Assembly: GCA_018398765.1 (NCBI GenBank)
Contig: JAHBMJ010004682.1
Span: 61,569-77,939, forward strand
Length of the DNA: 16,371 nt
Origin: Chromera velia
Lineage: Eukaryota > Sar > Chromeraceae
Reading direction: 5' to 3'
The position numbers were made by a program, and so were the translations under genes. A model generated the notes under the pieces. That model did not search any database. It was not told the origin of the DNA and saw only the letters and a list, made by a program, of their open reading frames with translations. Of the stretch, positions 1 to 12,013 are shown piece by piece; the stretch's first letter is position 1, and the number at the start of each line of letters is the position of its first letter.

Positions 1-15
1 CCCCCCCCCCCCCCC

Positions 16-46
<31 letters not shown>
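1..46. repeat. C16 followed by CT and TG repeats
   Basis: Sixteen C, then (TC)7, then (TG)8 from the first base. It may be natural or the edge of an assembly gap. Confidence 0.85.
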
Positions 47-428
47 CGTGCTTTGGTCTCGTCAGAGTCGCTGGGGAACAGAATTGCTCCTCCTTCTTCC
101 GCCCCCTTGTTTCTTCCCTCCTCCGCCCCATTTTCGTGATGCACTGCGGGTCCTCTCCTCAAGGACGAAGGTTCTGATGCTGCTGTTTGAAAAGCGTTGC
201 GGCACTTTCCCTGCACTTTGGTTAGAGCAGTGCGCATCTTGATGTAACGTCGCACGAGAGCTTGCTTTGTTTGAAGCTGAGGTAAATCAGTTGCCGTGCG
301 CGTCTGTCTGTGTTGGTGCATTTATGGAATGAGCTTCATTCATTCATCCATTCATCCATTCATTTTATCCGTGGCTTGTCTGTTTGTGTGGCTTCTCTCT
401 TTGGTCCTACAAACTGCTGTGAATGCAG
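1..428. other. Upstream non-coding stretch, probably the end of an intron
   Basis: No exon can be supported here. The stretch opens with C16, then CT and TG repeats to about 46, and carries an ATTC/ATCC repeat at 337-364. It ends in the TGCAG acceptor of exon 1, so at least its 3' part is intron. A possible piece at 229-281 ending in a good donor (GAG|gtaaat) was tested, but its phase does not fit exon 1. The C16 at the very start may mark an assembly edge. Confidence 0.6.
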
Positions 429-501
429 CCGTGGCGGGGAAATATTTCATGCGTCCTCCTTCTCAACATATGTCGTCCTGCCAGATCGAGGTCGACCTCT
501 G
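429..501 (+). CDS. POLD1: POLD1 exon 1 of window: end of N-terminal region
   Basis: Acceptor aatgcag precedes and donor gtgtgt follows. The first two bases complete a split codon. The reading includes [11 protein letters not shown] and CQIEVDL and matches the family segment AGKY...CQLEAD just before the exonuclease. It ends with TG of a Trp codon (phase 2). Confidence 0.93.
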
Positions 502-3500
502 GTGTGTTTATCCTTGTGTTGTGAAAAATTCGGTTGCTTGTTCCTTTGTTTTCCCTTTTTCGCCGATCCAGTCGTTCTTTCTCTGCCATGCTGTTCTCTT
601 TTCTTCTCGTCGATTGAGAGATTCATTTCTACCCATCTCCTTTGTCCCGCCGTCAGTTTCTCCTAACTTGCTGGAAAGACCTTTTCCAGTTCTGACGATG
701 TATGCGTGTGCGTGTTGACCCTCCGTGAGTCCTTGTTTCAGTAGAAGTGGATATACACATGGATGGGCTGGGAGTGCACGTGTCGATCTACGCACTTCTT
801 CATCAATGCACGCACTCTGGAGATGGACATTAATACATTCGGGTCTGCGTGCAGGTATTCGGACTTAACTTCTCACAAGGCTGAGGGTGACTGGATGCAT
901 CTCGCTCCTCTGAGAGTTCTCTCCTTCGGTTGGTTGGGTTGTTGGTGGTACCATGTTTTCTCTTGTTCTCCTTGACCGCCTTCCTGCCGGACTGACTGTA
1001 CGTCCTTCTCCTTTCGACTACTACCATCTTTCGTCTCCCTCTGTCTGGATCATTGTTTCCATGTTGAGAGTCTGTGAGTCAATAAGTCAAGCCTCCCTTG
1101 TTGAGAGTCTCTGAGTCAATCACTCAAGCCTCCCTTTACTCGTGCGTGTTCCCTTGGACCTCCGTTTTCCCCATCTGCTCCCGCCAGTGGGATGCACCAT
1201 AAAGCGAAGAAAACGAGCATTTCTGTCCGAGTGTGGGGGGCATGTGTGCAGATATTGAGTGTGTGAAGGCTGTCGGTCAGGGCTTCCCCCAAGCAGAGGA
1301 GGATCCGGTGATTCAAATCGCGGCAGTTCTCAAAGAACAGGTCGGCCGGTCGGCGCACGCACGAAAAGCAAAGAAAAAATGATGGATGAGGTGGGGATGG
1401 AGGTGAAGTGCAAGGTCGGGCTGGTGCGTTGAGCGGAAATGGTGGCTTACATGGGGTGGGACGCGCGGGAGTGGTGGTTTTGGTTTTTGTCCTCTGCCTG
1501 CCTGCCTGCCCGCCCGCGCGCTTGTGTGCGTTGATTTGTCCTTTTCTCTCCTCCGCTTTTGCTTTCTACTTTGTCCCTTTTCTCTGTGTATCTGCTTGCA
1601 GGGACAAGACGAGCCTCTCTGCAAGGTGCTCTTCTCCCTCCACACATGTGCACCTATTGCTGGTCGGTCAGTAGTTCTCCTGCATCTTATTGCCTTCTTG
1701 CCTTGCTGTTCTCGCCTGCTTCCCGTCCTCGTTCCTTTTCAGCCCTTACATCCACCCCTGCTTTGCCTTTCCTTTCGTCGCTCATATCTCGGCCGATCCT
1801 TTGTCGGGCGCTGCACTCTCTTCTCTTCTCTTCTCTTCTCTTCAGTTCTCTTTCTGCGACTTGACCCTCTCTTGGTCGGGTATCATGGCTAGCATAATCA
1901 TCAACAGCTCAGTTGGTCTGGTGCGTGGGCTTTTTCCTCTTCCTGTCAGCCTTTCTCCAGTCTCCTTGTACCGTCTTCTCTGCCAGCCTCTTCCCTTTTC
2001 TGCCTAATTTTTGCAATTGTCGATCCCTCTCTCCCTGACTTTCTTGTGCTCTCCCCCGCAGGGGCGGCTGTGTTTTCCTACGAGGACGAAGCGGAAATGC
2101 TGAGTGACTTCCAGAAGTTCCTCGTTCACGTCCGTCAATAGCAGACGAAGAGAGACATACAAAGAAATAAAGCAGATTGTGTACAGGTCGCTCATGGATG
2201 CGCTTCAGACCTTGTTTTTGTTTATCCACGAGTCTCTCTCCCTTTCTGCAGAAAGACACACCCGACAGATCAGAAAGACCCCCCCCCTCCTACCCCAGAT
2301 AAAAACGGAGAGAAAGAGGTGATTTGAGAGAGGAAAAAAGACTTGAGCAACAGATATTGTACCACTCCGGGTCCTTTCAGAGAAAAAACGATGACGCCGT
2401 TTGGAACAAAAGGGGCAAAAGAGCTCAAGAGCAAAGCTTCTTCGGGAGAATGAATGTGTGTGTGTGTGTGTGTGTGTGTGTGGTGATGTGTTGTGAATGT
2501 TTCTCGTTTTGAAGGGAATCACTACTCGCGAGAAGTTTTCATCAGCGGACGGCTCGGGCTTGGGGGAGTCTATGCGAATGACTGATGGGTCTTTTTTCCT
2601 TCTGCTGACTGCAGACGGACCCCGACCTTCTGACAGGATACAACATCATCAACTTCGACATTCCGTACCTCCTCACGCGGTCCGTTGTGTTTTCATTGTT
2701 TTGAACTAAGCAAGTTTGTGCTCGAGTTGGGCGGGAGGGAGTGGACGCGCGTGCGTGTGCATGGATGGGAGGGGGGGTACAGGGGAACGCTCTCGAGAGA
2801 CAATGTGTCTCCGAGGGTCTTTGTGTTCCGTTTGCCCTCCATTCCTTCGAGGACTTTCTTGAAAGCAGAAGCGAGGGCAAAAAGGACAAGATAAAGACAG
2901 AAAGAAAGAAAGAAAGAAAGAAAGAAAGGAAAGGAAGGGATGAAGCAAGAAAGGAAGGAAGATGCTATTGTATCAGATGTGCAAGTTCGGATTGATCGCT
3001 GCATGCGTGCAGGTGTAAGGCGATCAGGTGCAGCTCTGAAGCTCTTGTCTACGGTCTGTCTCTTTGTGTGCGACTTGATTTGTGTGTGTTTTAGGGGGGG
3101 GGAGGGAGGGACTGTTTCTTCTCGTTCCTTCTCTGCATGTACCTACGCCCTCTATGAGGTCGTATGACGGTGTTCGTCTGTCCTTCTGTACTTCCTTGAC
3201 TCTTTCGTTCCGTCTTTCACGGTGACGGTGCGATTTATAGAGTCTGTAACACAGATAGCAGAGGACCCATCGGACGTATTTGTCGCGCCCTTTCTCTTTT
3301 CCTGCCTCCCCCTCTCTCTTGTTCCTCTTCGCTCTCTTTCTCTCTCTTGCTTGGTCTCTCTCTCTCTCTTTCTGTCTGTCTGTCTGTCTGTGTCTGTCTG
3401 TCTGCCAGTGTGAGTGAGTGTTTGGGCGGGACCCCCGCGCAGTCTCCCAGTAGAGAACCACGCCTGCGTGCATGGTTCCAGCAGCGTTACTGAGAACCTG

Positions 3501-3900
3501 TCTGCCTCCTCGTCTATCTCCCGTCCGTCTGTCCTCAAAGCAATGCGATTATCAGATTTTGTCTGTCCGCATCAATCAACACTCACTGTGTCGATCCTGC
3601 AGGAAGGCTGAGGAACGTTCAGGCGCGCATTCGAGATACGTCCTTCTCATCCGCAGCTCACGGGACTCGAGAAAGCAAAGACATCAGTCAGTCAGTCAGT
3701 CAGTCACTCAGTCAGTGAATGCGTTAGGGGTGGAGGGAGTGAGGGCGCAAGGAGCGAGGGAGAGCCCTGGCTTTCAATCCGGAAGCCAGGAAGGAAGAAG
3801 GGAATGGGATGGTGTGCCCTTGGCTGTGGGGACTTTGCGATGGAAAGCTTCCCTGTGCTCTGCGATGATTGTGTATTTTCTTGCGCCTGTGTCTACTCTG

Positions 3901-3935
<35 letters not shown>

Positions 3936-5638
3936 GTGTGTGTACATGTGTCTGTGTGTACCTGTCTGTCTGCCTTCGGGTCTACCTGTCAACAGGGTCT
4001 GCCTATCAACACCAATTGACGTCCTCTCCACCCGGCACTCACCTCCTTCCGTCTCTCTTTCTGTCCGTTCGTCGACTAATGCAGACACTGAGGGTCGAGT
4101 CCAGTTTGACGTGATTGTAGCCGTGCAAAGGGAGTACAAGCTTCGTTCGTACTCCCTCAACGCGGTGTCGGCACACTTCCTGAAGGAACAAAAGGTCGGT
4201 CGGTTGGTGTGTCCGAAACGGAGGGAAGGAAGAGGCAGAATGCATAGTGCAGACACGCGTCTCCTTTGCGTTCCGCATGTCTGCTTGTTGGTCTGTATGC
4301 AGGAGGACGTGCACTACTCGATGATAGGAGACCTGTTCAGAGGGAACCCCGAGACTCGAAAGAGAGTCGGCGTGTACTGTCTGAAGGTCAGTCAGCTGGG
4401 TTCCCTCTCGGTGTCATTCCGCTCTCTTCCTTCTTCTTCTGCTTCTTCACCCCTTTCTCTCTCCTTTTTATTCGACGAAGGGTGGCCGTGAGAGAAAACG
4501 AAGAAAAAGCCAGATTGCATACGTTGAACAGACTCTTCACTCCTTCTTTCCCCCAAAAATTTTGCGTAGAAAGATAGAGGGTGTGCTTGCGTGGTTGTTT
4601 GCTGTTCATGGTGCTTCTTCAAGGGTTGCTTTCTTCTCTGTCAGCCTTCCTTCCTTCACCAGACTCCTTTCTCACTATCCCTCCCTCGTGCCATTGAAGG
4701 GCTCCTGATGTTTGCCCCCTCTGCCAATCTCTGTGTGTGCGTGTTGGTGTGAGTGCTTTTGGAGAGCAGGACGCGTATCTCCCCATTCGCCTCTTCGACC
4801 GTCTCCTCTTCATGTACAACTACGTCGAGATGGTGTGTCTGTGCTTTACTTTCTGTTGCTTTGGTCTTTTGTGTTTTCGTTCCTTGGTGCGAAATTTGCT
4901 TTCTTGTCTCTGTCTGCTCCGGTTTGTCTATTGGTGTTCCGGTCCTACTGTCTTTCTGCAAGAAGAAAATGAATACATAAATGAATAAATAGGAATGAAA
5001 TAAATGAATAAATAAAGAAAGAAGGAAAGAAAGAAGGCGGGAAGGAAAGAAAGAAAGAACAAAGAAGGGAAAAAAAGAATGAAGGAAGGAAGAAAGGAAA
5101 AAGAAAAAATGATGAAAGGAAGAAAGGAAAGAAGGCAGGGAGCGAGGGATGGAAGACGGAAAGAAAGAAAGAAAAAAAAAAAGAGCAGGAAGAGAACGAA
5201 GGAAGGGAATGAAGGAATGAATGAAAGAAAGATGAAAGGGAGGGAGGAGCGAAGAAAAAAAAGGAAGGAAGGAAGGAAGGAAGGGAAGAAGAAGAAAGAT
5301 AATGAAGGAAGGGAGGAAGGAAGACAGAAAATGAAGAGAGGGAGGGACGAGGAGAAGATAGAAGAACAGAACGAAGGCAGCTCGAAGGAGGCGACTGAAG
5401 GAAGAATTGCAAAGCAGTAGAAGGGGGGAGAGGAAGACAGGAAATCGGAAACAAGACCGGGAAGGAAATAATAAAGAAGTCTGAAATCACCTGGTCAGTC
5501 TCTATCTGGACTGCATGGGCGCATGCGTGCGTATCTGCGCAGGCGCGAGTGACAGGGACACCGCTCTCTTTTCTCCTCACGCGGTCGGTCCATTTTTCTC
5601 CTTGTTCCTGTCTTAACTCCCCCCCTCTTCCATGTGTG

Positions 5639-5672
<34 letters not shown>

Positions 5673-7501
5673 TGCTGTGTGTGCGTGTGTGTGTGTGCTG
5701 TGTACGCGTGTGCGTGTCTGCATATGGCTCGCTTTCTGATACCCTCGCGCGAGACTGGACACATCTCTTTCTATTTGCCTGCCAACAAAGGAGTGGTTGG
5801 CATGAAGCAAGACTTCTCTCCTTTTCTGTTGTTCTCGTTGCAGAGGACAGCAGATCAAGGTCGTCTCGCAACTTTACAGAAAATGCAAAGGCATGGGCTT
5901 CGTGATTCCCACTGTGCAGAAACAGGTTAGCGCAGTGCAGTGCAGTGCTTTTGAGGGGACAGGGAGAAAAGAGAAAGCACTTTTCTTTTCTCTTTTTTTG
6001 TCTTGTCCGTTTGGGACCATGCACAGGAAGTGATTTACAGAGAAGGGAGAGAAGGAGGTGTCGCTTTCCGAGAGTGCGCGTCAGTACATCGAAGCTTCTA
6101 TGTGAGCGCATCGCCTTTCTTTCTCCCTTCTTACTTCCTTTGTTTTGCAGGCGACAGAGGACAAGTACGAAGGCGCTACCGTGCTGGATCCAAAGAAAGT
6201 CCGTCCGTTCGTCCACACCCTCTCTCGCTCTCTATGTGCGTGCGCGCGCGTGTGTGACGATACAGGTCGCGACAAGGCGTCTGCGTCTCGTCGTGCATTG
6301 TGATCTGCTGCGTGTCCTGCGCAGCTGCGTGCCTTGGCTTTTTCTCAGCATGAAGCCAAGCCAAGCTATGCTAAGCTCAGCACGTACCGCAGTGGCATCG
6401 GATTGGTGTTAAGAGATTCCCTCAACCGTTTCCTCGACCTAGGCTTCCGTTCTTCATCTTATGAACACTAAAGCAATCTTGTCTTCTCTGTTCTTGTGCG
6501 CATACCTACGATGCAATGCCATGCAGGGATTCTATGCAGAGCCGATCGCCACCCTCGATTTCGCTTCCCTGTACCCGTCGATCATGATGGTTGGTCTTCG
6601 GTCCTCTCTCTGGAGGGGCCCTCATTGAGGGTACGAGCTACCTGTTTCTTGCTCTCGTCCTTCTTTCCTTTCTTGCTGTCTCTGAAATTCGGCAGTTCTT
6701 TCTTCTTTCTTTTTTACTGTCTGTTTCCCTCTTTTTTTTTTTTATGCCCTGCTTGTCTTCGCAAGAGGCCGGCTTCCGTCGGCTGAGTGGTTGTTTTTTT
6801 GGATCTTTGTGCTTTTGTTTGTGCTTTCTCTCTTGCCGCTCTTGCAATATTCTTTTCTTCTTTCATTCACCTCATCAAATTGAATATTGCAGGCGCACAA
6901 CCTCTGCTACTGTACTCTGGTGCCTCGACATATGGTGAAAGATTTCGAAAAAGAAAGGGTGGGTGGATTGTGAGACAGGCAGGCAGGTAGGGGATCCCGT
7001 GGGAGTCGGGTCAAACTCCCTCATACACTTACGTTCACCATTCTTTCTCACACAGTCTCATTTTCCCTGACTTTTCACTGTCAGCATTTTCCTTCTGTCC
7101 TGTCTCGTGTCTCGAGTCCTTTCAAACTGTTTCCCTCCTGCTCTGGTCTTTCTGTCTGTCTGTGTGTCTGCTTCCCTTCACTCCTGCTTTGCTTCCTTCG
7201 TTTTTTTCTCTTCCTTCCTTTTTCTGACTTGGCAACGTCTGTAGCTGTTTCAACGAATGTGCGATCTTGAACCCCCCCGCCCTCCGCTGACCAGTCCGAA
7301 GCTTCCAGAAGGAACACGGAAAGGAGTGATGGCGCTCTTGTGCTGATTTTTTTTTCTCCACAAGGGTCTTTGTGTTTCTCGTCTGGTGTTTCTGCCTGTC
7401 CCTTGCATCCCATGGACCGAATCCGCCGGTCCCCTGCCCCCCTCGTGCAGGTGACCACCACCCCCACTGGCGACACCTTCGTGAAGGCGTCGGAGAGGAA
7501 G

Positions 7502-7540
<39 letters not shown>

Positions 7541-8294
7541 GTTTGATCGACTAATGAAGAGAATGAATGAATGAAAGTACGCATTGAGTAAGGGATTCTT
7601 TACGTCTGTTTCTTTTTCATATTTTCCGTCTTCTCTCCCTTGCTTTAGTCACCTGCCTCCTGTTCCCCGTCCCGCCCCCTGACTGTCACGCGCGGCGATT
7701 CCTTCTCCGCTCCCCTCTCTGTTCTTCTTTATCACACACGTACATGTCTGGTTCTCCTTTTTTTTTTTCACTTCTTTATCACACACATGTCTGGTTCTCC
7801 TTTAGAATGGATGCATGGACACTTTGCTTTGTCTTCTCTTTTGCTGTATCCTCTTTTTTTGTCGAAATGTCTCGGCTTGCTCTCTTTGGTGCTTCCTGCT
7901 GACTTTTTCTTTTCTGCTGTGGTCGAACTACAAATACATGCATGCATGAGAGAAGAGCCTGACTGTCAAAACGAATGAACGAACACAGGGCGTTCTGCCT
8001 CTGATCTTGGAGGAACTCCTGTCAGCCCGAAAACACGCAAAGGCCGACATGAAGACGGCCCAGGACGAGCTCACGAAGAGCGTTCTGAACGGCCGCCAGC
8101 TGGCTCTGAAGATCTCTGCCAACTCTGTGTACGGATTTACTGGTGCTCAGGTCCGTGTCTTCGTTCACGTCTACAGGCATGACACGCGTAGAAGTCTGCA
8201 AGTGAGACACGCTTGCAGTGCCTGAGGAACTACTTAGCAGATGTGCTCTCAAATTCTGTCAGACGCGTGTGCCACACTGGCATGTGTGCAGTTG

Positions 8295-8331
<37 letters not shown>

Positions 8332-9064
8332 ATGGGGATTCAGGTTGGACAACTGGCTTGTCTGGAGATTTCATCGTCTGTGACGAGTTTCGGTCGAGAG
8401 ATGATTGAAGCGACAAAAAAGGTGTGTGTGGTGAGAAAGACAGGAAGTAAATTCACAAAGGGACAGCTGTTTGAGAAGAAGACAGGGTCGTTTCACCTTT
8501 TTTTCGTGACCTGTTTCTCATGTACCCTTTCATTTGTTCGTTGCCATTCTGTTGTTTCGCTCTACCCGACCGCTTTTCTGTTCTCCAAGCGGTGTGTCCC
8601 TTTTGACGTGTCTGCATTTCCGCCTGTCTGCCTACCTTACCGGCTTTCAACCTACCCTCCTGTCTATCTGCTTTCCTGCCCGCCTGCCTGACTGACTGCT
8701 TGTGTGGGTTCCTGAATGCAGAGAGTGGAGGAGATCTATACGAGGCAGAACGGATACGAGCATGATGCAGATGTGATTTACGGGGACACAGACTCCGTGA
8801 TGGTCCGCTTTGGCACTCAGGTGAGTGAGTGAGCGACTATGTGTGTTTTTGTCATTTGCTTTGGCTCTTCGGTGTCCCTGGTGGAAGAGGAGACTTGGAC
8901 AGTAGCTTCAACCGGCTGCGAGTTTCTTTTCTAGTCATTCTTTCTGTCCGCTAGTTTGCATACGGCTTGCTTGCTCTGTCCCGACTTCTCTTAGCAAAAA
9001 AAATTCTTGGCGAACTGTTTCGCTTCGCTAAGCAGTCCCCCTTCTCCCTGTGTCCCTCTGTCTG

Positions 9065-9136
<72 letters not shown>

Positions 9137-11031
9137 TGTGTGCATGAGTGCAGAAAATTGACGAGGCGATGCGGCTCGGGTTGGATGCGGCCGGGAAAAT
9201 CACGGACACTTTCCTGAAGCCCATCAAGTTGGAGTTCGAGAAGGTCTACTGCCCATTCCTGCTGATGAACAAGAAGCGATACGCAGGTAGGAGAAGGAAG
9301 GGGAGAGGGAAGAGGCTGGTAAGTGTACCTATGTCTTCATAGTGGTGTATCTTGTCTTTAGTGACTGCTTTGCTTCCGTCCGGAAGCAGAAAAACGCCTG
9401 CTGACGCTCGTCTTCCTGCCCGTCTGCACCCCTTTTCTAAAAAACGCGCGTGTCCTCTTTTTCAAAACGTGCAGGGCTCCTCTACACCAGACCGGAGGAA
9501 CACGATAAGGTCGACTTCAAGGGGATTGAAACGGTCCGACGAGACAATTGCGCACTGGTCCAGGTCGGTGGTGGGAACTGTTCTTCTTTGTGCTTTTTGT
9601 TCGTGATTTGGCACTCTGCGCGAAGGTCTCTCTCGAAGCCTGCTTGATGCTGCAAATGAAGGGCTATACTCCATTGGTGAGGGTTAGGTAATTGGATTGG
9701 AAAATGTGGCCAGAGGTCCGAGACCGATTTGCGGACGGAATGAGGTACAAAGACAGCCTGCTGGGTGCCCTGCATACAGAGGGGAAAGTGGCAGCGAATA
9801 AGGGAAGTGTCCTTCCTCTCCTCTCAGTGCCTAGCTGTCTCTTGCTGCCTGCTTTCCAACGCTTGATTCCTTCCTCACAGCCCCCCGCAACCACGTGCGC
9901 ATTCTCACACAGAGCCCCTTCCTTCCGTCCTTTCCTGATAAGTTCCTTTCAGACCCTGGTTGATGGGGTCCTTCGACGCATTCTGATCGAGCAGGACTTG
10001 GAGGGGGCAAAGAACATGGTCAAGCAGACGGTCGGTCGGTCGGTCGGTCGGTCAGCTCCTCGTGCTTTTGGTTGGGTGCTGCGTTGGTCGGTATCAATTT
10101 TAGAGGGCCGGTAGGCAAGTGGTGAAAGCTCTCTCTCCCTCTCCCTCGATCTGACAGAGGGAGCTGGCAGAATGGCGGACCCTTTTTCGGTTGGCGTTAT
10201 CGTGTGTGAAGTGATGAATCGGTGGAGAGTGGAGAACTGGGGGAAGGGATGGACCGTGCGAGCTGCAATTGAATCTGACAAGCAAGGATGCGAAAGCTGT
10301 ATGCGTATTTCTGTCTTCCTGTCTCTCTATTTCTCTCTCCCCTCTGCGGCTGGCTTCATGCGTGCTTGCAGGTGTCGGACTTGTTGCAGAACAAAGTGGA
10401 TCTGTCGGAACTGGTGATCTCCAAATCTCTCGGTTGGTCGGTCACTTGCTTCTTTGGGTGCCTCCTCGGCTGCTTTTTAGCATGTCCGGTCGAAGTTTGT
10501 TGCTCATGAAGAAAGAGAGAATCGGGCTGCGAGAGCTCCCCTCGTCTACTTTGCAAATTGGTCGAGGGAAGGAAAGAGTGTCCTGAAGTCTGTCATTCTC
10601 CCTTTCCTTTCTCTAGTTTTCCTTCCGTCCCCTCATTCTTCCTCGCCGTCTTCCTGTATGTCCTTCTCGATCCGCTTTTTTGTTTCCTTTTCCTTTTGAG
10701 AAGGCAACCTGTCTTTCCCCCTCTGTCTCTTTGCCTTGAGAGGTCTACAGGCAAAGGCGCCTCGAGTGAGGACTACGCGGCCAAACTGGCACACGTTGAG
10801 CTTGCGGGTGCGTTCGTGTTTCGGTCTTTGTGCCTTGTGTATTCTTTCTTTCTGTTTCTATTTGACCTTCTTTCTGTGCTTGCTCTCAGCCTCCTGTCTG
10901 CCCGGTCCTTTGTTCTGATTCTAAACATGAAGCAGACGTCCACGCATCGCCGCTCTTTCCACGCTTCTTCCCTTCTTTCTGAAGCAGGGCCTCCCGCATT
11001 TCCGTTTTCTGTCTCCGCTGTGTGCATCTCC

Positions 11032-11062
<31 letters not shown>

Positions 11063-11516
11063 GCAGAGCGAATGCGAAAGAGAGACCCAAAGTCGGCCCC
11101 TGCCATCGGAGACCGAGTGGCCTATGTCATGATCAAGGGACTCAAGGGTTGGTCTGTCATCCCTCCATTCATTCAATCATTCATTTGCACCCTTCCTAAA
11201 TGCTCCAATTCCTTTCTGCTGTCAGGCCAGTACGCGGAGTGAAGAGGAAGGAGAAAGAGAGCAAGCGGGAATTTGGTAGTGAGTGGAGGTGGAGAGTGAA
11301 TTGGTGGCTGGTTTGCGTTGATGAGAAGACAGCGAAAGGCATCAACTTACTGACTCATTCACCCGCGTGTTTGCGATCTCTCTCTGTCGGCCCAGTTTCC
11401 TCTCAGTGCAGTTCCTCCGGTGCAAGCTGCCTCCCTCTCCTCTCTGAGTGACTGTCTCTCTGCTTCTTTCTCTTTCTCTTCCTCTTTGTATCTGTCTCTC
11501 TGCCTGTGTGTATGTG

Positions 11517-11557
<41 letters not shown>

Positions 11558-11576
11558 CGGTGTCCCTGTGTGAGTG

Positions 11577-11626
<50 letters not shown>

Positions 11627-11959
11627 TGAGTGCTTGACTGACTGACTGATGCATACACCTGCGTGTGTCCTGACAGGGGCTGCGGGGTACGAGAAGGCTG
11701 AGGACCCCCTATACGTCCTTCAGCACAACCTGGCGATCGATGCACAGCACTACATCGACCATCAGCTGAAACAGCCGCTACAAAGGTCAGCTAGTGACTG
11801 TGAAGTGCAGTTGCATGCTGCATGCATCACGAGGGTGCATGGTGGGAATGGATAACAAAGAAAACTAGCTGTCTGCACAGTTGAGTCACTCCACTGTCAA
11901 AGAAAACTTGCCCACTTTCTCTTTGATCAGAACCATAAATTTTGACACATCACGACTAA

Positions 11960-12013
<54 letters not shown>

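Noticed and set aside
36-242. 68-codon + strand frame at the window start
   Set aside because: Low-complexity Pro/Leu/Ser content from repeats, with no family likeness and no splice phase agreement with exon 1.
229-281. Possible exon upstream of exon 1 ending at GAG|gtaaat
   Set aside because: The only open frame ends in the wrong phase for exon 1 and has no likeness to the polymerase N-terminal region.
2783-2816. Possible exon reading [12 protein letters not shown] after exon 6
   Set aside because: It ends in phase 0, does not join exon 8, and shows no likeness to the family.
3034-3053. Alternative 20-nt exon 7 using the acceptor at 3033
   Set aside because: Both phases also close (R-SEALVY-G), but the protein would lose seven residues compared with homologues. 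The upstream acceptor at 3012 gives a length much closer to the family and keeps the R-CKAI likeness.
3472-4491. 339-codon + strand open frame
   Set aside because: It happens to read through exons 9 and 10 in frame plus retained introns made of CT and TG repeats. The splice-based model explains the conserved parts; the rest is intron translation.
4945-6216. 423-codon open frame on the minus strand
   Set aside because: It exists because the minus strand of the polypurine and TG repeats has few stops. The product is Ser/Phe/Pro/Thr-His low complexity, and it overlaps exons 12-14 and part of intron 14 of POLD1 on the other strand.
6333-6360. Hairpin CTTGGCTT/AAGCCAAG in intron 14 as a possible small RNA
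   Set aside because: An 8-bp stem with no box motifs or conserved neighbours; expected by chance in 16 kb.
3354-11649. CRISPR-like arrays suggested by repeated short units
   Set aside because: These are di- and tetranucleotide microsatellites without spacers, in eukaryotic introns.
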